DNA from: Nectonema munidae
Lineage: Eukaryota; Nematomorpha; Nectonematoida; Nectonematidae
Direction: 5' to 3'
Assembly (NCBI GenBank): GCA_030549495.1
Contig: JAUIRK010000142.1
Location: forward strand, 1,004,001-1,068,000
Length of the DNA stretch: 64,000 nt
The notes beneath the pieces are model-generated. The model was not told where the DNA came from. It was given only the letters and a program-made list of their open reading frames with translations, and did no database searches. The translations under genes and the position numbers were made by a program. Numbering within the stretch: position 1 is the first letter of the stretch; each line of letters opens with the position of its first letter. Below, piece after piece: positions 23,899 to 36,400 of this stretch.

Positions 23899-24011
23899 TC
23901 TATATTATAATAAGCTAGCGTCTGTGTGTCTGTCTGTGTGTCGCTGGAAGCATTCTCATTGGTTGAAATTATGGTGTGATGAGTTCTATGTGTGTATGTG
24001 TTAATGAAGAT
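23899..24011 (+). mobile_element. Helitron 5'-end fragment
   Basis: TCTATATTATAATAAGCTAG, preceded by A, is the same 5' end as at 24878. No 3' end follows. The fragment lies between two direct copies of a segment of about 33 bases (GATTTGTCAA ... CACACACTTACAT, about 23864-23896 and 24012-24046). Confidence 0.6.
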
Positions 24012-24877
24012 GATTTGTCAATTTTGCTCTCACACACTTACATTTGTATAGATTTATTAATATGTACTTTATAGTTAATAGAATAGAATCGAAATATTGT
24101 GATGATGAATTGTCTATGACGCTACCAATCTGTTTTTATATATTATTAATTTTTTGTTTTTACATCACTCTTTCCTTCTTGCTTATATATTGCAGAATAT
24201 TGCTAAAATGTGAGCTAGAGAGTGCAAGATTGCATTTGGGTCTAGAAAGTAATTAAAAGATAAAATTGTTGTCATTTTTATTAATATTTATTGTAATTTA
24301 TTACAAAAAGAGAATTTTTCTTCAACATAAGAAAAAATATCATTCAAATTTGAGTTTTTTTGAAGAAATTTTAATATCAGTCCTTTTGAATAATTATAAA
24401 ATATTTGCCCTCTTTATTTCAGTTTTTATAGAAAAGAATATTGGTGATCCTCTAATAATTAAACCAGCCAAAAAGTAATAAAAACACTAGCGCACTATTA
24501 AGCAATACACATGAAGAAGAGAGAGGGGGAGGGCGGCGTCTTTCCAGATCACTGATAAATATATTAATAAATAGAAATAAATTTTATAAAATTACTTATA
24601 TTATTCTATTTGTTCAACCATGATTTAATTGGGTTATTATAATAAAAGTTAGAATTTCTTTTAAACTTAATATAATATGTGTTAATGTTAATAAAGTAAA
24701 CAAGCTTAGAGTTTAGTTTATGGAAGTAAAGATTTGGGAAATCAATGTAATTATCAAGAAAATTGTGCCAATTAAATGAATTAACATCCCTAACATATGA
24801 TGCAGCATTAAACTTAGATTTTAAAAAAAGTTTTCCATCAAAGGGTAGACATCTAAGGTTATTAAAATTGGGATATA

Positions 24878-25245
24878 TCTATATTATAATAAGCTAGCGT
24901 CTGTCTGTCGCTGGAAGCATTTTGATTGGTTGAATTTATTTATATATATGTTTTGTGTATCTATGTGTTTGAAGCATTCTGTTTGGTTGAAATTTTTATA
25001 TGTTTTGTGTGTATTATCATATGCGTGATTAGTTCATATATCTGTAGTGTCGCTTGAAGCATTCTGATTGGTTGAAATATCTTTTGTATGTATTTTTATA
25101 TGGTGTAATAGAAAAATACACCGAAAAGATACAAATATTCTAAAAACTGACCACCATACCATATAACACTATTAGCAACTCAAAATACACATTACCCAGA
25201 ATCCTATGTTTCGAGCGAAGCGAGAAATGCCCACGGACCGGCTAG
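24878..25245 (+). mobile_element. Non-autonomous Helitron, both ends present (368 bases)
   Basis: The 5' end TCTATATTATAATAAGCTAG and 3' end CCCACGGACCGGCTAG sit between A (24877) and T (25246), as Helitron insertions do. There are no inverted repeats and no target duplication. A pre-terminal GAGCGAAGCGAG lies about 20 bases before CTAG. The interior repeats the phrase GCTGGAAGCATT/GATTGGTTGAA three times. It is noncoding. Confidence 0.8.
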
Positions 25246-27640
25246 TCTGAAATATCATATAACAAGTTGAAAGCTTTTTTCCTTATTAAGCAATCAGAAA
25301 AAAAGATATTTTCTATAAGCGAGCTACTAGTAGATCGAGTTATTTTCAAAATTAAAGGTGATAGGGCATTTAAAGAAAAATATTGAGCAGGGTTTTGACA
25401 TTTTTGCATTTATCATGTTTAAAAAGATCAAAATTAAAATCTCCTAAAAAAATTGCAGTTTTGCTACAAAGTTTATAATTAGATAAAAGTTTTTCAAACT
25501 CAAAAAAAAAAGACTCATTATCTTGATAAGATGAAGATGGTTTCCTATAAATATTAGACAGTAGTTTAGATTTAGATAAAGTAAGAGAAATTGTAATTAT
25601 CTCAAAAAAGTTACTCAGATTGTTTGAAGTACAAACTTTATAAGTACTACATGTATAGGGGAATTATTAAGAGAGTTGAATTGAAAAAAGAATGACTCTA
25701 AAATTTCAAACTTAGCTCTGAGGGATTGAATGTTACAGTATTTAAATTGTAAAGGCTCAAAGATCGAGAAAGATCACGTGTTGAAGAGGAAGATGGATAA
25801 TGGAAGTTTTCGTGGAAAAAAGTGGAGCAGAAAATATCTTTCGAAAAATATCGTTATATGAGTGAGGAGTAGATTCATGAGTATTTAACGTACTGATTGA
25901 ATTACTGTCAAAAAATCATGAATAGACTGAAATATCCAAAAAAAATATAAATGTAAAATGTTAAATATAGGTAGGTGTTGTGGTATTATTTTCATCATTA
26001 ATAAAACATTAATGCACCGTTTACCTCAAGCTCCAAATCTTTGGAAGAGAGGGAACTTAAAGTTGTGATTATCGGATTCAAAGAGCTAGGCTTAAAATCC
26101 AATGATGTATTACACAATTTTACACAAATAATCTAAACTAGCAAACTATTATAATAACATCTAAATTTACATCTAACATCTAAATAACAAAATTTATATC
26201 TAGAGAAAAATAAAAATATATAATACCTGATATTAAGAAAGTGAAATTCAATATAAAATGGAAATAAATGCGTGTCAAAATTTGAAAAAGCCAAAAGGAG
26301 TTTTTTTTAGAGGGAAATGAAATGAAAAAAGCCAAAAAAATAAGCCAGATTAAAAAAAAGCCAATTAAATTTTTTCAAAGCCAAACAACTTCAAAAAAAG
26401 CCAAAAATGAGCTTTTTGGACTGAAAGAAGCCAATCTGGCAACCCTGTGTATGAATATAATAATAAGAAAACTATAAGAAAACAATTAAAAAAATTTTTT
26501 TAAATAGACATTTATATAAAATCAACATCGATTGAGTCAAAGCTAAGTCAGCTTATAAGTTACTAGAACTTGAAACCTGGCTAAAAAAAATGAAGAAACT
26601 TAGATATATAACATTTTTATTTTTTGTTTTTTTTATTTTTCTAACCTAGCTATAAAATGGCTCTATTCTTCAATAACAAAAAATATAAATGAGGATTATT
26701 TATTGGTAATAATTTTTTCAACAAATTTTTATTTTTTTGTATGTATTTTTTTAAAGATTATTATTAATGATATCATTTATTTTGAGGCAAATATTTTATT
26801 TTTAAATTACCATATTTCTAAAACATCCAATAAAGGAGATTAATTATAAATGTAATGTGAGCTGTTACGACTTGCAAAGGTACATTTGCACCAATTATAT
26901 TAAACTATCAGCGAACTATATTAATCATGAGTTTGAACTTATACCCTTCGATAACAAACGCAGGCATAACCAATCTTACCCATGCCCTCAAAAAATAAGT
27001 AGTCGCTTATTTATTATTTGTATTTAAGGGCTCATTTTCTTGTTTTATATGACTAATAACTTTTCAAATTTGAAAATTTATGATTAAAGTATCCGACAAT
27101 ATTGTGTTTAACATCTGTGAATTTAATTTAGCATTTGGGCCTTATTCTTCGTACTGTAAAATTTCGTTATCCGAAAAAAATACTAAAAAAAGTCTCATAT
27201 TAAACTTCTTATCTTAAAATATTTTTTTTAAATACTTAATTAGTTAGGCAATTTGATGGAATTAGATAAATAAAAGAATAAACTAGAAAAAAAATCCTAG
27301 AAATATTTCCAAAATTTTTCGACCTTGACTCCACGTATTTGTAATTTCTGAGACTGCAACTTCATTTATGTATAATTTTTTTTAATATTGATGACCCCTA
27401 TATATGATTATGTGAGAGTGACTAAAAATTTATAATTATGCAACGTCAACTTCTCCAAAAAAAGATTTTTTTCTCGAAAAAGTGTGATGACATACCATAT
27501 ATCAAGGTCGCTTGTGAATTTTAATATTAGGTAGTTATTGAAAGATTTCCTAAATTTTAGACATTTCTACTTTGTGTTGCAAGGAATGATCTACTTTCGT
27601 CAACATAATTTATTAAAATGTTCGTCTTTGTTTGTATTTG
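25246..27640. other. AT-rich intergenic DNA
   Basis: One orphan hAT-like end at 26429-26450 and a possible tiny exon at 26649-26705 (frame IKWLYSSITKNINEDYLL, bounded by TAACCTAG and GTAATA). Otherwise nothing. Confidence 0.4.
26429..26450 (-). mobile_element. Single hAT-like terminal repeat
   Basis: GCCAATCTGGCAACCCTG is the reverse complement of a CAGGGTTGCCAGATTGGC end, common in hAT elements. The partner end was not found. The preceding 150 bases carry the word AAAGCCAA many times. Confidence 0.35.
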
Positions 27641-27644
27641 TAGC

Positions 27645-27768
27645 TTAGTGTCTTTCCTGCATTGTCTTCAAAAAGATTTTGAGATTATTGTCTGTAACCC
27701 TTTTTATCTAAGACAAAACAAAACAATTCATAAACATGAATTTATCCAAAAATGGATTCCAAAGGTAA
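27645..27768 (+). CDS. Candidate exon of an unidentified gene
   Basis: It lies between an acceptor (TTTGTAG) and a strong donor (AAG|GTAAGT). Only one frame is open: LVSFLHCLQKDFEIIVCNPF, then YLRQNKTIHKHEFIQKWIPK. That is unusual for DNA this AT-rich. I do not recognise the protein. A second block, 28050-28200, may follow it. Confidence 0.35.
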
Positions 27769-28049
27769 GTGGTTTAAATTTTTTTTAGAAAAAACTTTCT
27801 GCTAATAAACTGAGTCTTGTCCCCTTACAAAATAATTTTAATATAAAATTAAAAAAAAATCATTCTTTAATTTTATTGAATTTTCAGCTTTTTCCCATGA
27901 TTTGCAAAAATACAATGCTTGGACTAAAATGATAAACATTTTTCTGTTCTGTTTTTGCAACATTGCACACTAAAAAGAGCATCTATGAATTATTTTTTAA
28001 TAATTATTACGACTCCGACAAATCCTTATAATATTCTAACCAGATTGCC

Positions 28050-28200
28050 ATGCATTTGTGGAAGCTACAAAAGATCCTATTAATATTTTGAGCTGTTTAG
28101 TTGATTTAGATATATTAAATGAAAGAGTAATGTATACTAATCAGTATATAAAAAACGGAGACAAATGTTTCCAAGGAAGAGAGAGCTGGTGTATTAAATA
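28050..28200 (+). CDS. Candidate terminal exon of an unidentified gene
   Basis: After acceptor TAACCAG the frame CHAFVEATKDPINILSCLVD, LDILNERVMYTNQYIKNGDK stays open to TAG at 28198-28200. The phase fits the preceding block only through a weaker donor (GTA A|GTGG), so the join is uncertain. No family recognised. Confidence 0.3.
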
Positions 28201-28582
28201 GGCAAAATCTGAAGGATAATTGAGCAATTGATGGAGACGGAAAATTTAGATCAGTGATGAGTTTGAATGAAACGTTTTCGATTTTTGATGCGATGTATAC
28301 GTTTTGACGATTATGATACTCGACCCCAAAGACTCCATTTCAAAATTAGAAAAATTTGTCGAAAATTGTAGAATTGTGAAAGTTCTATCAGGTTGCTCAA
28401 AATACCAAGAGATCGCCAATAATTATTTTTTTCTCAATTTTGAATATAGGTGCAATAAATCCCCAAGTGTTAAATATGTTTAATGAAATAAAATATTCTA
28501 GAAGAATATAGTCTTTGAAAATTTATCTTGCTTATGGTAAAATTAAGGTTAGACTTAAACAACATGTAACAAAGCAATTAAA

Positions 28583-28727
28583 ACGGTGGTTTAGTGGTGA
28601 GAACGTAGGTTCTAGATCTAGTTGGTCTTGATTCGATTCCCAGTCGTGACTATCACTATCATCTGTCCAGCTATGAAACATTATTCGTCCATTCGTCCCT
28701 TGGATGTGATACCGACAAATAAAAAAG
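28583..28727 (+). mobile_element. SINE-A copy, complete
   Basis: A box TGGTTTAGTGGTGAGAACG at about 28587, B box region GATTCGATTCCC near 28632, then a tRNA-unrelated body and an A-rich end (ACAAATAAAAAAG). It shares its body and tail with the copies at 11213-11340 and 41865-41992. Confidence 0.75.
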
Positions 28728-29199
28728 AGTGCGAATGTCAAAATTAATAGGACTCGTTGTTCTTTGAAGTGTTGGCATCGAAATCGTTTTGGGAAAAGTT
28801 AAATAACTTCAATGTATCTGAAAAGTTAAACAAAACTGTTTTTGGGCATTTAAAATGTAAAGCGTTTCACCTTTTACCCTAAATTTTGCCTGAAGTTTTT
28901 GATTAAAATGAGTATTTTGACTTTTTAAAGAAGCTCTTTTTAATAGATTGATATTTTAAAGAGCCTCCATGCAATCTGTGCTATATTATATGATAGTAAT
29001 GTCTATGGCTGTGGATGCCAAACTTTTTTTCTGTTAATTCTTCCTGGACCCAGTTCAACCATCCAGATTTTCGTCTTCATGTGTAAGAGAGAATGAACTT
29101 ATTAAATGACATTAATTGATTTAAAAAATGTGGAGATATACTGACAAACATATCGTTACACGATAAAGCGAATATATAGCCTTTATTAACAACTAAAAC

Positions 29200-31200
29200 G
29201 ACTTGTTCGTCTACTTTAGAATTAAATTAGTGAAAAGGGTGATGTTTTTTATGCACGAGTGTATTAATACAAGTGTTGGTGTTGGCAAGCGCATATTTCA
29301 CCTCCAGTCGGTTGCGTTCCTTTGGTTTGATCGTTATTTTAAGTAAGAAATCCAGACTCAAAGTCACGCTGTGGAAAAGAGAATGTGGACAAGGTTCGAG
29401 TTTAGCTATGAAAGCATTGATGATAGCAGTGTACACAATATCAACGAGATTAGCTATTAAGTCATTTTTGGTATTATGAAAATATTTTTTATAGAAATAT
29501 CAAGATTTTTTATAAAAAAAATTGAAATAAACAAGTATAAGTAATAATAGCATTCAAGTTATATATTTGAGTAAATTGTGATATCGGTTTTTTTGTTATC
29601 TTACTGGAAATTTTTATATCATACGCTGAATAAGAGTTATTCCACGTTCAGCTGCATCATTTACAACATAAATGCTCGTGGCAGTATTGTTTGCTAATTT
29701 CAAACTGTGGTCATTTCTCACTTTTCTGCTTCTCTATTTAAAAGGTTTGGCGATACTTTTATAAAACTAAAAAAATTTATGGTATTGCTTGAAACAAAAT
29801 CCAAAGTTGTTTTCATTTCTATGTCTTTCTCATTTAAAATGCTGTTACCAAAACTTTTAACAAGACAAAGTTTATCCTTTGGATTCTTAAGTAAATGGAC
29901 CAAATTAATTTTCCTTTGTTGATAATCAAATGATGATAAAGCTACAAGAACATCGTTAGATACGAAAAATTACGACTTAATACTTTTAAAGCAATTTCGT
30001 AATTTTTTTTTGTATCTTTTCAAACTTTGTAGGAAATGAGGATGATTTAGTGGCGCAAAATGTGCACAAGGACACATAAACCAAAGTCCAATGTTGCATT
30101 TAACAACAAATGAATTCCCCTAGTGCTTTATTTTGTTTCAATGTTAAATTTAAACAAATAGAAAAATAAATTATTATATCTTCGATGTAACTCCTTATAC
30201 TCATTTTATCCGTATTGTTTTATCTTCTGGTACTCCAAGAAATAAAAGACATAATTTAAGCAATTCTGTTTAATCATCTCTTGGTGGATATATTCAGAAA
30301 ATTGTTCTTTATCAAAGATCACAAGATTTGTGTAATCATGTACGATGAAAATTTTTGCTTTTTCATCGGCTTCTAAACAGTCTGAAAGTGATTTGTTTAT
30401 ACTGTTCCATAATTTGCAAAATTCCTCAAAGAGCTTCAATATTTCGGCTACATGGGGTTTTTTAATAATGTGTCAAGAACATGCTATACGATCCGTTCAC
30501 GAATATGATGCTTGCACGCGAGTGTCAGCAATTTTCGATCAAGTGTAAGCTCCGCGATTTTTGCATGTGTTATTACTTTTATCAAATGAATAAGCTGAAT
30601 AAAAAATTATATTTTTTTTAATTAAATTTTAAATATGATTATATTTTTTTATTTTAACATTTTTTTATTTGTTTGATTTGCACAACCCTTAAATATATTT
30701 AATTTCCACTGTTTTTTTGCTTTAACATTGAAAATTATAAAAAGGAAAAAATTATTGATTAAGAATACTGTTTTAAAAAATCTATTTTTTCTTATGTGGT
30801 TTTATACTATTCGTGCTATAAATCCTTCCTTGGTCAAGAAAGTGAATATGGCCAGTAGTAGGTCCACCTTGTTCAAATTAAAAAAAACTTTCTTCCCACA
30901 GTTAAAATACCAGGGCCAGCATGTTTCCTTTGGAAAGTTATTGCTATTGTATTTGAAATAAAAGGGAAGTGTCTTTTTAACATCCAAGTCTCGTCAGAAC
31001 TTGTGGTTTCCTTTCAAACCTGCATGCTTCTACTCCACAATTGCTATGAATCCTGGTAGGCAACCAATTAAAGATTTGGGATGCAAATTGCCTTTCAGTT
31101 TGCTCCAACTACTGCGACTACAACTAGCTTTCTTGATATCTCTAATGTCCGTAATGAAGAAGCTCCTGTTCAAATTCTCTTGCCAGTAATGAAGCGGTTG
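29200..31200 (-). pseudogene. Decayed transposon-like coding block, family not identified
   Basis: Successive minus-strand frames look protein-like: ENLNRSFFITDIRDIKKASC (about 31185), LPFYFKYNSNNFPKETCWPW and KVDLLLAIFTFL (30802-30987), LTLACKHHIRERIV (about 30530), KPHVAEILKLFEEFCKLWN (about 30400-30460), LKNPKDKLCLVKSFGNSIL (29718-29903) and FLLKITIKPKERNRLEVKYA (29227-29390). I recall the ACRHHI-type phrase from uncharacterised transposon-derived animal proteins, but cannot name the superfamily. Stops and frame changes suggest a relic; a multi-exon host gene is not excluded for the GC-richer part at 29260-29410. Confidence 0.4.
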
Positions 31201-31589
31201 AAAACAAGTTTGAATGCCTACTCCACATGACTGTTTTGATACGCTCTTTATTTCTGTGACATTTAAAATATTATTAAATAATATTTATAAATATGCCTGA
31301 CTGCTTCTCTGTGTCTTTGATTGTCATATTATGTGTATTTCAAATGCTGCCAGCTAACTGCCTACGCGTGAGCATACCCAACGTGGTAGACACAGCTCGA
31401 TAGAGATACTCTCAGACATGAGGAAATTGATGGATTAGCTAATAAACTCCGAATTCTATGGGCTTCCTTATTTTTTGGAACTTTAAATTTTACACAGTTT
31501 AAAAATAGAGTATATGAATGCTTTACACTTTTATTTCAAATATTTGCTTCTAACTATGCCTCTAAAAAACAAACTGAAAGAACAGTTTT

Positions 31590-31830
31590 AAATATATCAT
31601 GCAAACTTAAAAAGATGCTCCAGCTCAGGTAATGGGAAATAGCACGAATCGAGTTGAATTTTATTCGAAGATAGTGCTGTGAACCAAAGAAAAACTATAA
31701 TTTCAAATTAAATTTCAGAACCTCTATAAAGTTTGTAGCACTTGTCTCTTTCTGATAAATATACATCCCATTGAATGATTCTGATGGCACTAACTAACTC
31801 TGATATTTCAAAATCGGCCTTTTTTTTTTA
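31590..31830 (+). repeat. Dispersed repeat R2, copy 1
   Basis: It shares AAACTTAAAAAGATGCT, AGCACTTGTCTC, TGATAAA and CATTGAATGATTCTGATGGC with a second copy at 34160-34365. It is noncoding and AT-rich. Confidence 0.45.
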
Positions 31831-32279
31831 GGAATCCTAAGCGTACAAAGTTTTGTCACTTCTCATCACTGGCTAAAGTGATGTTGGTGTTCATCCAATG
31901 CCTTGTTTAGCTTTAGAAGGATTAGTTGCATTTGCAGTTTGTACGCGTATTGCCATAACCTTCAGATTCCATGTCTTCACTTCCAACAAAATGAAAATGT
32001 TTTTACAAAGCTTGCAAATCACGTGAAGGAAACAAAGGTTCAGAAGATGACAAATTGAGGATATGTTTTTATGTAGTTTATAAAATTTTGCGTATTAAAA
32101 GAGTTCATTTCCTTCTATTTTGCAACTTGCATCTACATTTTCTATTTATGAAAAGAATTTTCTTGAAAATAACCTTTACATGCATTCCAAATATATCGTG
32201 TTTGCCAGCCTATTTTCGTCTAAAACCGACATTTCCTCAATTTGAAATGTCCTCTCTCTGATAAAATGAAACTCCCGGT

Positions 32280-32480
32280 TCACCGAACTGTTGCATAGGA
32301 TGAACTTATCGAGCTCATGATTGCTATAAATCCTACTTTCAGAGAAATGCTGTCTAAGTTTATGAAAAGCTATAAATCTCCAAGTCTTCACGATTATGTG
32401 AATAATAATTTGTTCACTCCAAACGTTATTGACGTGATTAGAGACAAAATAGAAGTGGAAATGTACACAATCCTCATATG
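32280..32480 (+). pseudogene. hAT-like (ZBED-type) fragment
   Basis: The plus strand reads AINPTFREMLSKFMKSYKSP, then SLHDYVNNNLFTPNVIDVIR, like the ZBED-type hAT segment around 'x-x-P-x-F-x-x-L ... Y-x-x-P-S'. It is short and open only locally. The longer minus-strand frame over it (32176-32625) looks like a shadow. Confidence 0.35.
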
Positions 32481-33490
32481 ATGAGGGTAAACAAAATAAG
32501 GAAGATGAAGAATTACCAGTTTCATATATGAATGCTTTTGTTCTTGTTAAGCTAGACGGTAGTGATGCGATTACAATTACAAACGAGGAAATTTGACTTA
32601 ATAAAATCCCGGCAGTTATCGGCACTTATGGACAAAAATTCATTTATGATAATTCTTCGAAAATTATTAAAAAAAGTTTTCCCACCCTTCTAAAAAAATT
32701 AGAAATTTAATTTTTTCAGGAATTAGAATTTTTGCTTTTCATATTTCATATTTGAAATATTAGAAAATGACTATCCACACTCTATTTCAGTGGATTCTAC
32801 TAAAAATGCTTTAATATTCTGGTGTATAGCTAAACTTAAATTAACACTGTAAATTTTTATAAACTTTTTTAAAAAAAAAGTTACATTTTACCTGATCATC
32901 AAAATGTAAAAATTTAAACTTAATGATATGATATAAAAAATAAGAACTTTAAACTAAAATTTATTTTGTTACATAGGAAAAAAATATGCAAGTCTCATCC
33001 ATGTTCATTCCTTCAGAATCTTACAGTAAAATAATTTCCAAAAATTGTCATGCTATTGAGCAGAGTAATTAAACAGTGTATTGTAATATCCTTCCAGCTA
33101 GTAGTGTCGCCATGTTTTACGACTTTTTGAAACGACATATTTAAAAGGCTATCATCAGTTTACCAACAAAATATTTAAAACTTTTTACCTTAACTGTAAA
33201 ACTACATGTCTTGTCTTCAGAAAATTTTTTGAGAACCTTTTTTTCAGTTTTTTTATTTATGAAAAAGCAATGATAAAAAGGTTTGTTTAAAAATTCATAT
33301 TGTATATAATCATCCTTAAAATAAATTAAAAAAAATCTAAAATGGGAACACTTGAATATTGAGATATATTCTTACGATAAAAAGAAAAACACTTAAAGAT
33401 CCTACTTTCATTTATCTTATATCCTTTATTTTTTGCATTTTTTCAGATATCCTTCTTCAGGTTCCCTCGTTTTTCAGGCACAGAAGCATA

Positions 33491-36400
33491 ATGGACGAAG
33501 AAAGCAAAAACATTGTTCACGATTATAGTGAGGTATATGAACTTTTTTTCATATTGTTTTACTACTGATATCTCTAAAGTGTTGGCTATTTAAGAAACAT
33601 GATCAAAATTTATGATAAATGCCCATTTTTAAATACCAACTTTGGGCCATTAAAGAATTTTCGCGTCTGAGATCCCTATTTTTCTATTGATTAGGAATCC
33701 GGTGTCTATCCTGCACTCGCTTATAAATTGAGTAGTTGTTATGCTTGGATTCATTAAAAATGCTAATACATTTCTTTGCAAAAAATATGTATTAGTGGTC
33801 TTTCAAGACCACGGGAGACATGAAAATGAGCAAACAGAATTATGGGGGCTTGTTGCATGTCTTGATCCATTTGAGGTTTTCGGAAGATTTTGACGAAAAG
33901 TTATAAGGGGGGTTGTCTCCCCTCTCAAACCTATTGAGCTTTTGGAAGATATACACTTATGCTTAATGGGATGATGAATTGCAAATCATAAGAATCAAAG
34001 TAACGGCATCAAAATCAAAATTGCTAATACAATTAGCAATTGTACACAATTAGCAAACTTAGAAATAAAGTCCTTGAATACTTTACAGTTAAAGCCTTAT
34101 TATTTCAAATATCTATGAAACTATGAAAAATAATTCATGAGCTATATTTAGCAAAGAGTACACATAAAAACCAAGTTTAAAAAGATGCTAGGAGTTTTTT
34201 ATATGAGCACTCCATAGATATGAGCGTTGGATCTAAAACAAAATCAGTATTGGCTAGCCCTTTAATATACACTGAACTAAAGTATAGCTAGTATAGGCTT
34301 TCAGCACTTGTCTCTGATAAACTTAAACTCCATTGCATGAATACTGAAAGCGCTAAAATAATTTTTTTTTAATAAAAAAAATCGTAAAAGCTCTTTTTTT
34401 TTAAATTATAATTGGTATCGTAAAAATTTTGGCATACTCCTCTTCTTCATCTTATCCCCTTATTGGGGGTCGATGGCTTTGATCCGTTCTCTCCAAAGCT
34501 TTCTGTCTGTAGCATCGCTTTCTTTCAAACCAAATTTTTTCATACTTTCTTCCAAATCATTTTCTCATTTTTTGTCTTTTCCTTTTTCCTGCTCATCGTA
34601 TGCTTTCCTTATTTTCTCATCTTTTTCCCTTCTCAGCACGTGTCGTCCATGCCATCTCATTTTGTTCTTTTCGTTTTACATCTATCACACTCGTCATTAC
34701 TTTTGTTCTTCGTCTTATTTCTTTTTTCCTGATTCTATCTCTTCTTGTTACATTTAACATCATTCTCAGCATTTTCATTTCAAACACTTTCAACTTGTTC
34801 TTTTCTTTCTTTTTCAGACACCAACATTCTGAACCGTAAGTCATGACTGGTGTCACTATGGCTAAATACACGTTGGCCTTCAGTTTCATTGACAGCATTT
34901 CTTGCATTCTTCTTACATTTCATTTTCACTGTCTGCTATTATTACCAAATCACCAGCGAACAAAAGTTCCCAAAGGTCATCTTTTCTGATATTTTTCAAG
35001 AATTCGTCTATAACAATTGCAAAAAGTAGTGGACTTAGTGTCGAACCTTGGTGTAAGCGTACATTTATATCAAACTCATGTGAACATCTATTAATTGTTC
35101 TAATCGAAATCTTAGAGTTCCTGTATTTTTCCTGAATTAACCTTACAAGCTTTTCACTAACACTTTTTTATCTTAAGCTCCAGTATACGATATTTCTTGG
35201 AACTCTGTCATATGCCTTCTCTAAGTCTACAAAGCTACAAAATAAAGACAGATGTCCTTCTAGTCTTTTTTCCATCAATTGTCTTACTATACATATCGGA
35301 TACACTGTACTTTTACCATGCATGAAGCCAAACTGATTCGAGTCTATAATTACTTGATTTCTAACGCGTCCACTCAAAATTCTCTCTAGCAGTTTCAACC
35401 CATGTTCTAGCAATTTAATTCCCCGGTAATTTTCGCAATTCAACACATCTCTTCTTGTAAATCGGAATAATGAAGCTTTTAGTCCATTCTTCCGGCGTTC
35501 TTTCGTTTTTCTCCGCCTGCTTTTATCATATCTATACTAACTTCACTGATTCATGTTGTTTTGTTTTTTTCATTTCTTTCATTGCTTCCAATACTTCTCT
35601 TTCTTCCAAAACAAACTCATTGGTTATTTTCATTTTATAAGTTCATGGTTATTTTCAACATTTAGTAGCTCCTCAAAGTACTCTTTCCATCTGTTCTCAA
35701 TTTCCTCATCCTTGAATAAAATTTTTCCTTCTCTGTTTTTTATAATGTCCACATTTCCAATTTCTTTAATATCTCTTTGCCTAGACTTTGCAAGTTTAAA
35801 AATTTGCCTGTCCCCATCTTTATTCCCCAGTGATTTGTACATTTTTTCTGTCTCATTTGCTTTCAATTCAGAGATAGTTCTTTTTGCTTCTCTCTTCTTA
35901 ATTCTATATATCTGTTTATCCTCTTCTGACTTACTTTTCTGCCATTTCTTGAAAGCTAACTTTTTATCTTTCAATACTTCTTTAACCTCCTCCTCCCACT
36001 AATATTTTTAATTAAGTTAATGTATTTTCTGCATACTCCTATGACCAGTTAAAATTAAACGTTAACTTTTTGACATTAAATTTAAACTTTTTGACGCTGT
36101 TAGCCATTGAACTATAACTAAACCTCTTAATTAAAACAAAATAAAAAATTAATTTTTTTTATTGTGAATTAAAACTTAAAAAAGGATTAAACAAAATAGA
36201 ATTCCAAAAGGACAAACAAGAAGACAGCATAGAAATGAAATGATCTACATTGTGTTCGACAACAATTTGATGCTTTCAATTCTCGTGTGTCCTTTTTATC
36301 ATTTGGAAGTAAATGTGCATTCTTCGGATACTTACAACGTGAAACCTTTTGATTCTTTTGCCCGAAGCTTCTTCTTTTCTCGTTCGTTCGTTCGTACATA

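Noticed and set aside
23899-25245. One large Helitron from 23899 to 25245
   Set aside because: A second complete 5' end lies at 24878 and the region between has no Rep/helicase coding; two elements are simpler.
32176-32625. Minus-strand frame of 149 codons
   Set aside because: The plus strand reads more like a ZBED-type hAT fragment; the minus frame has no family features.
34473-34839. Plus-strand Phe/Ser/Leu-rich frames
   Set aside because: Antisense of the LINE C-terminal region.
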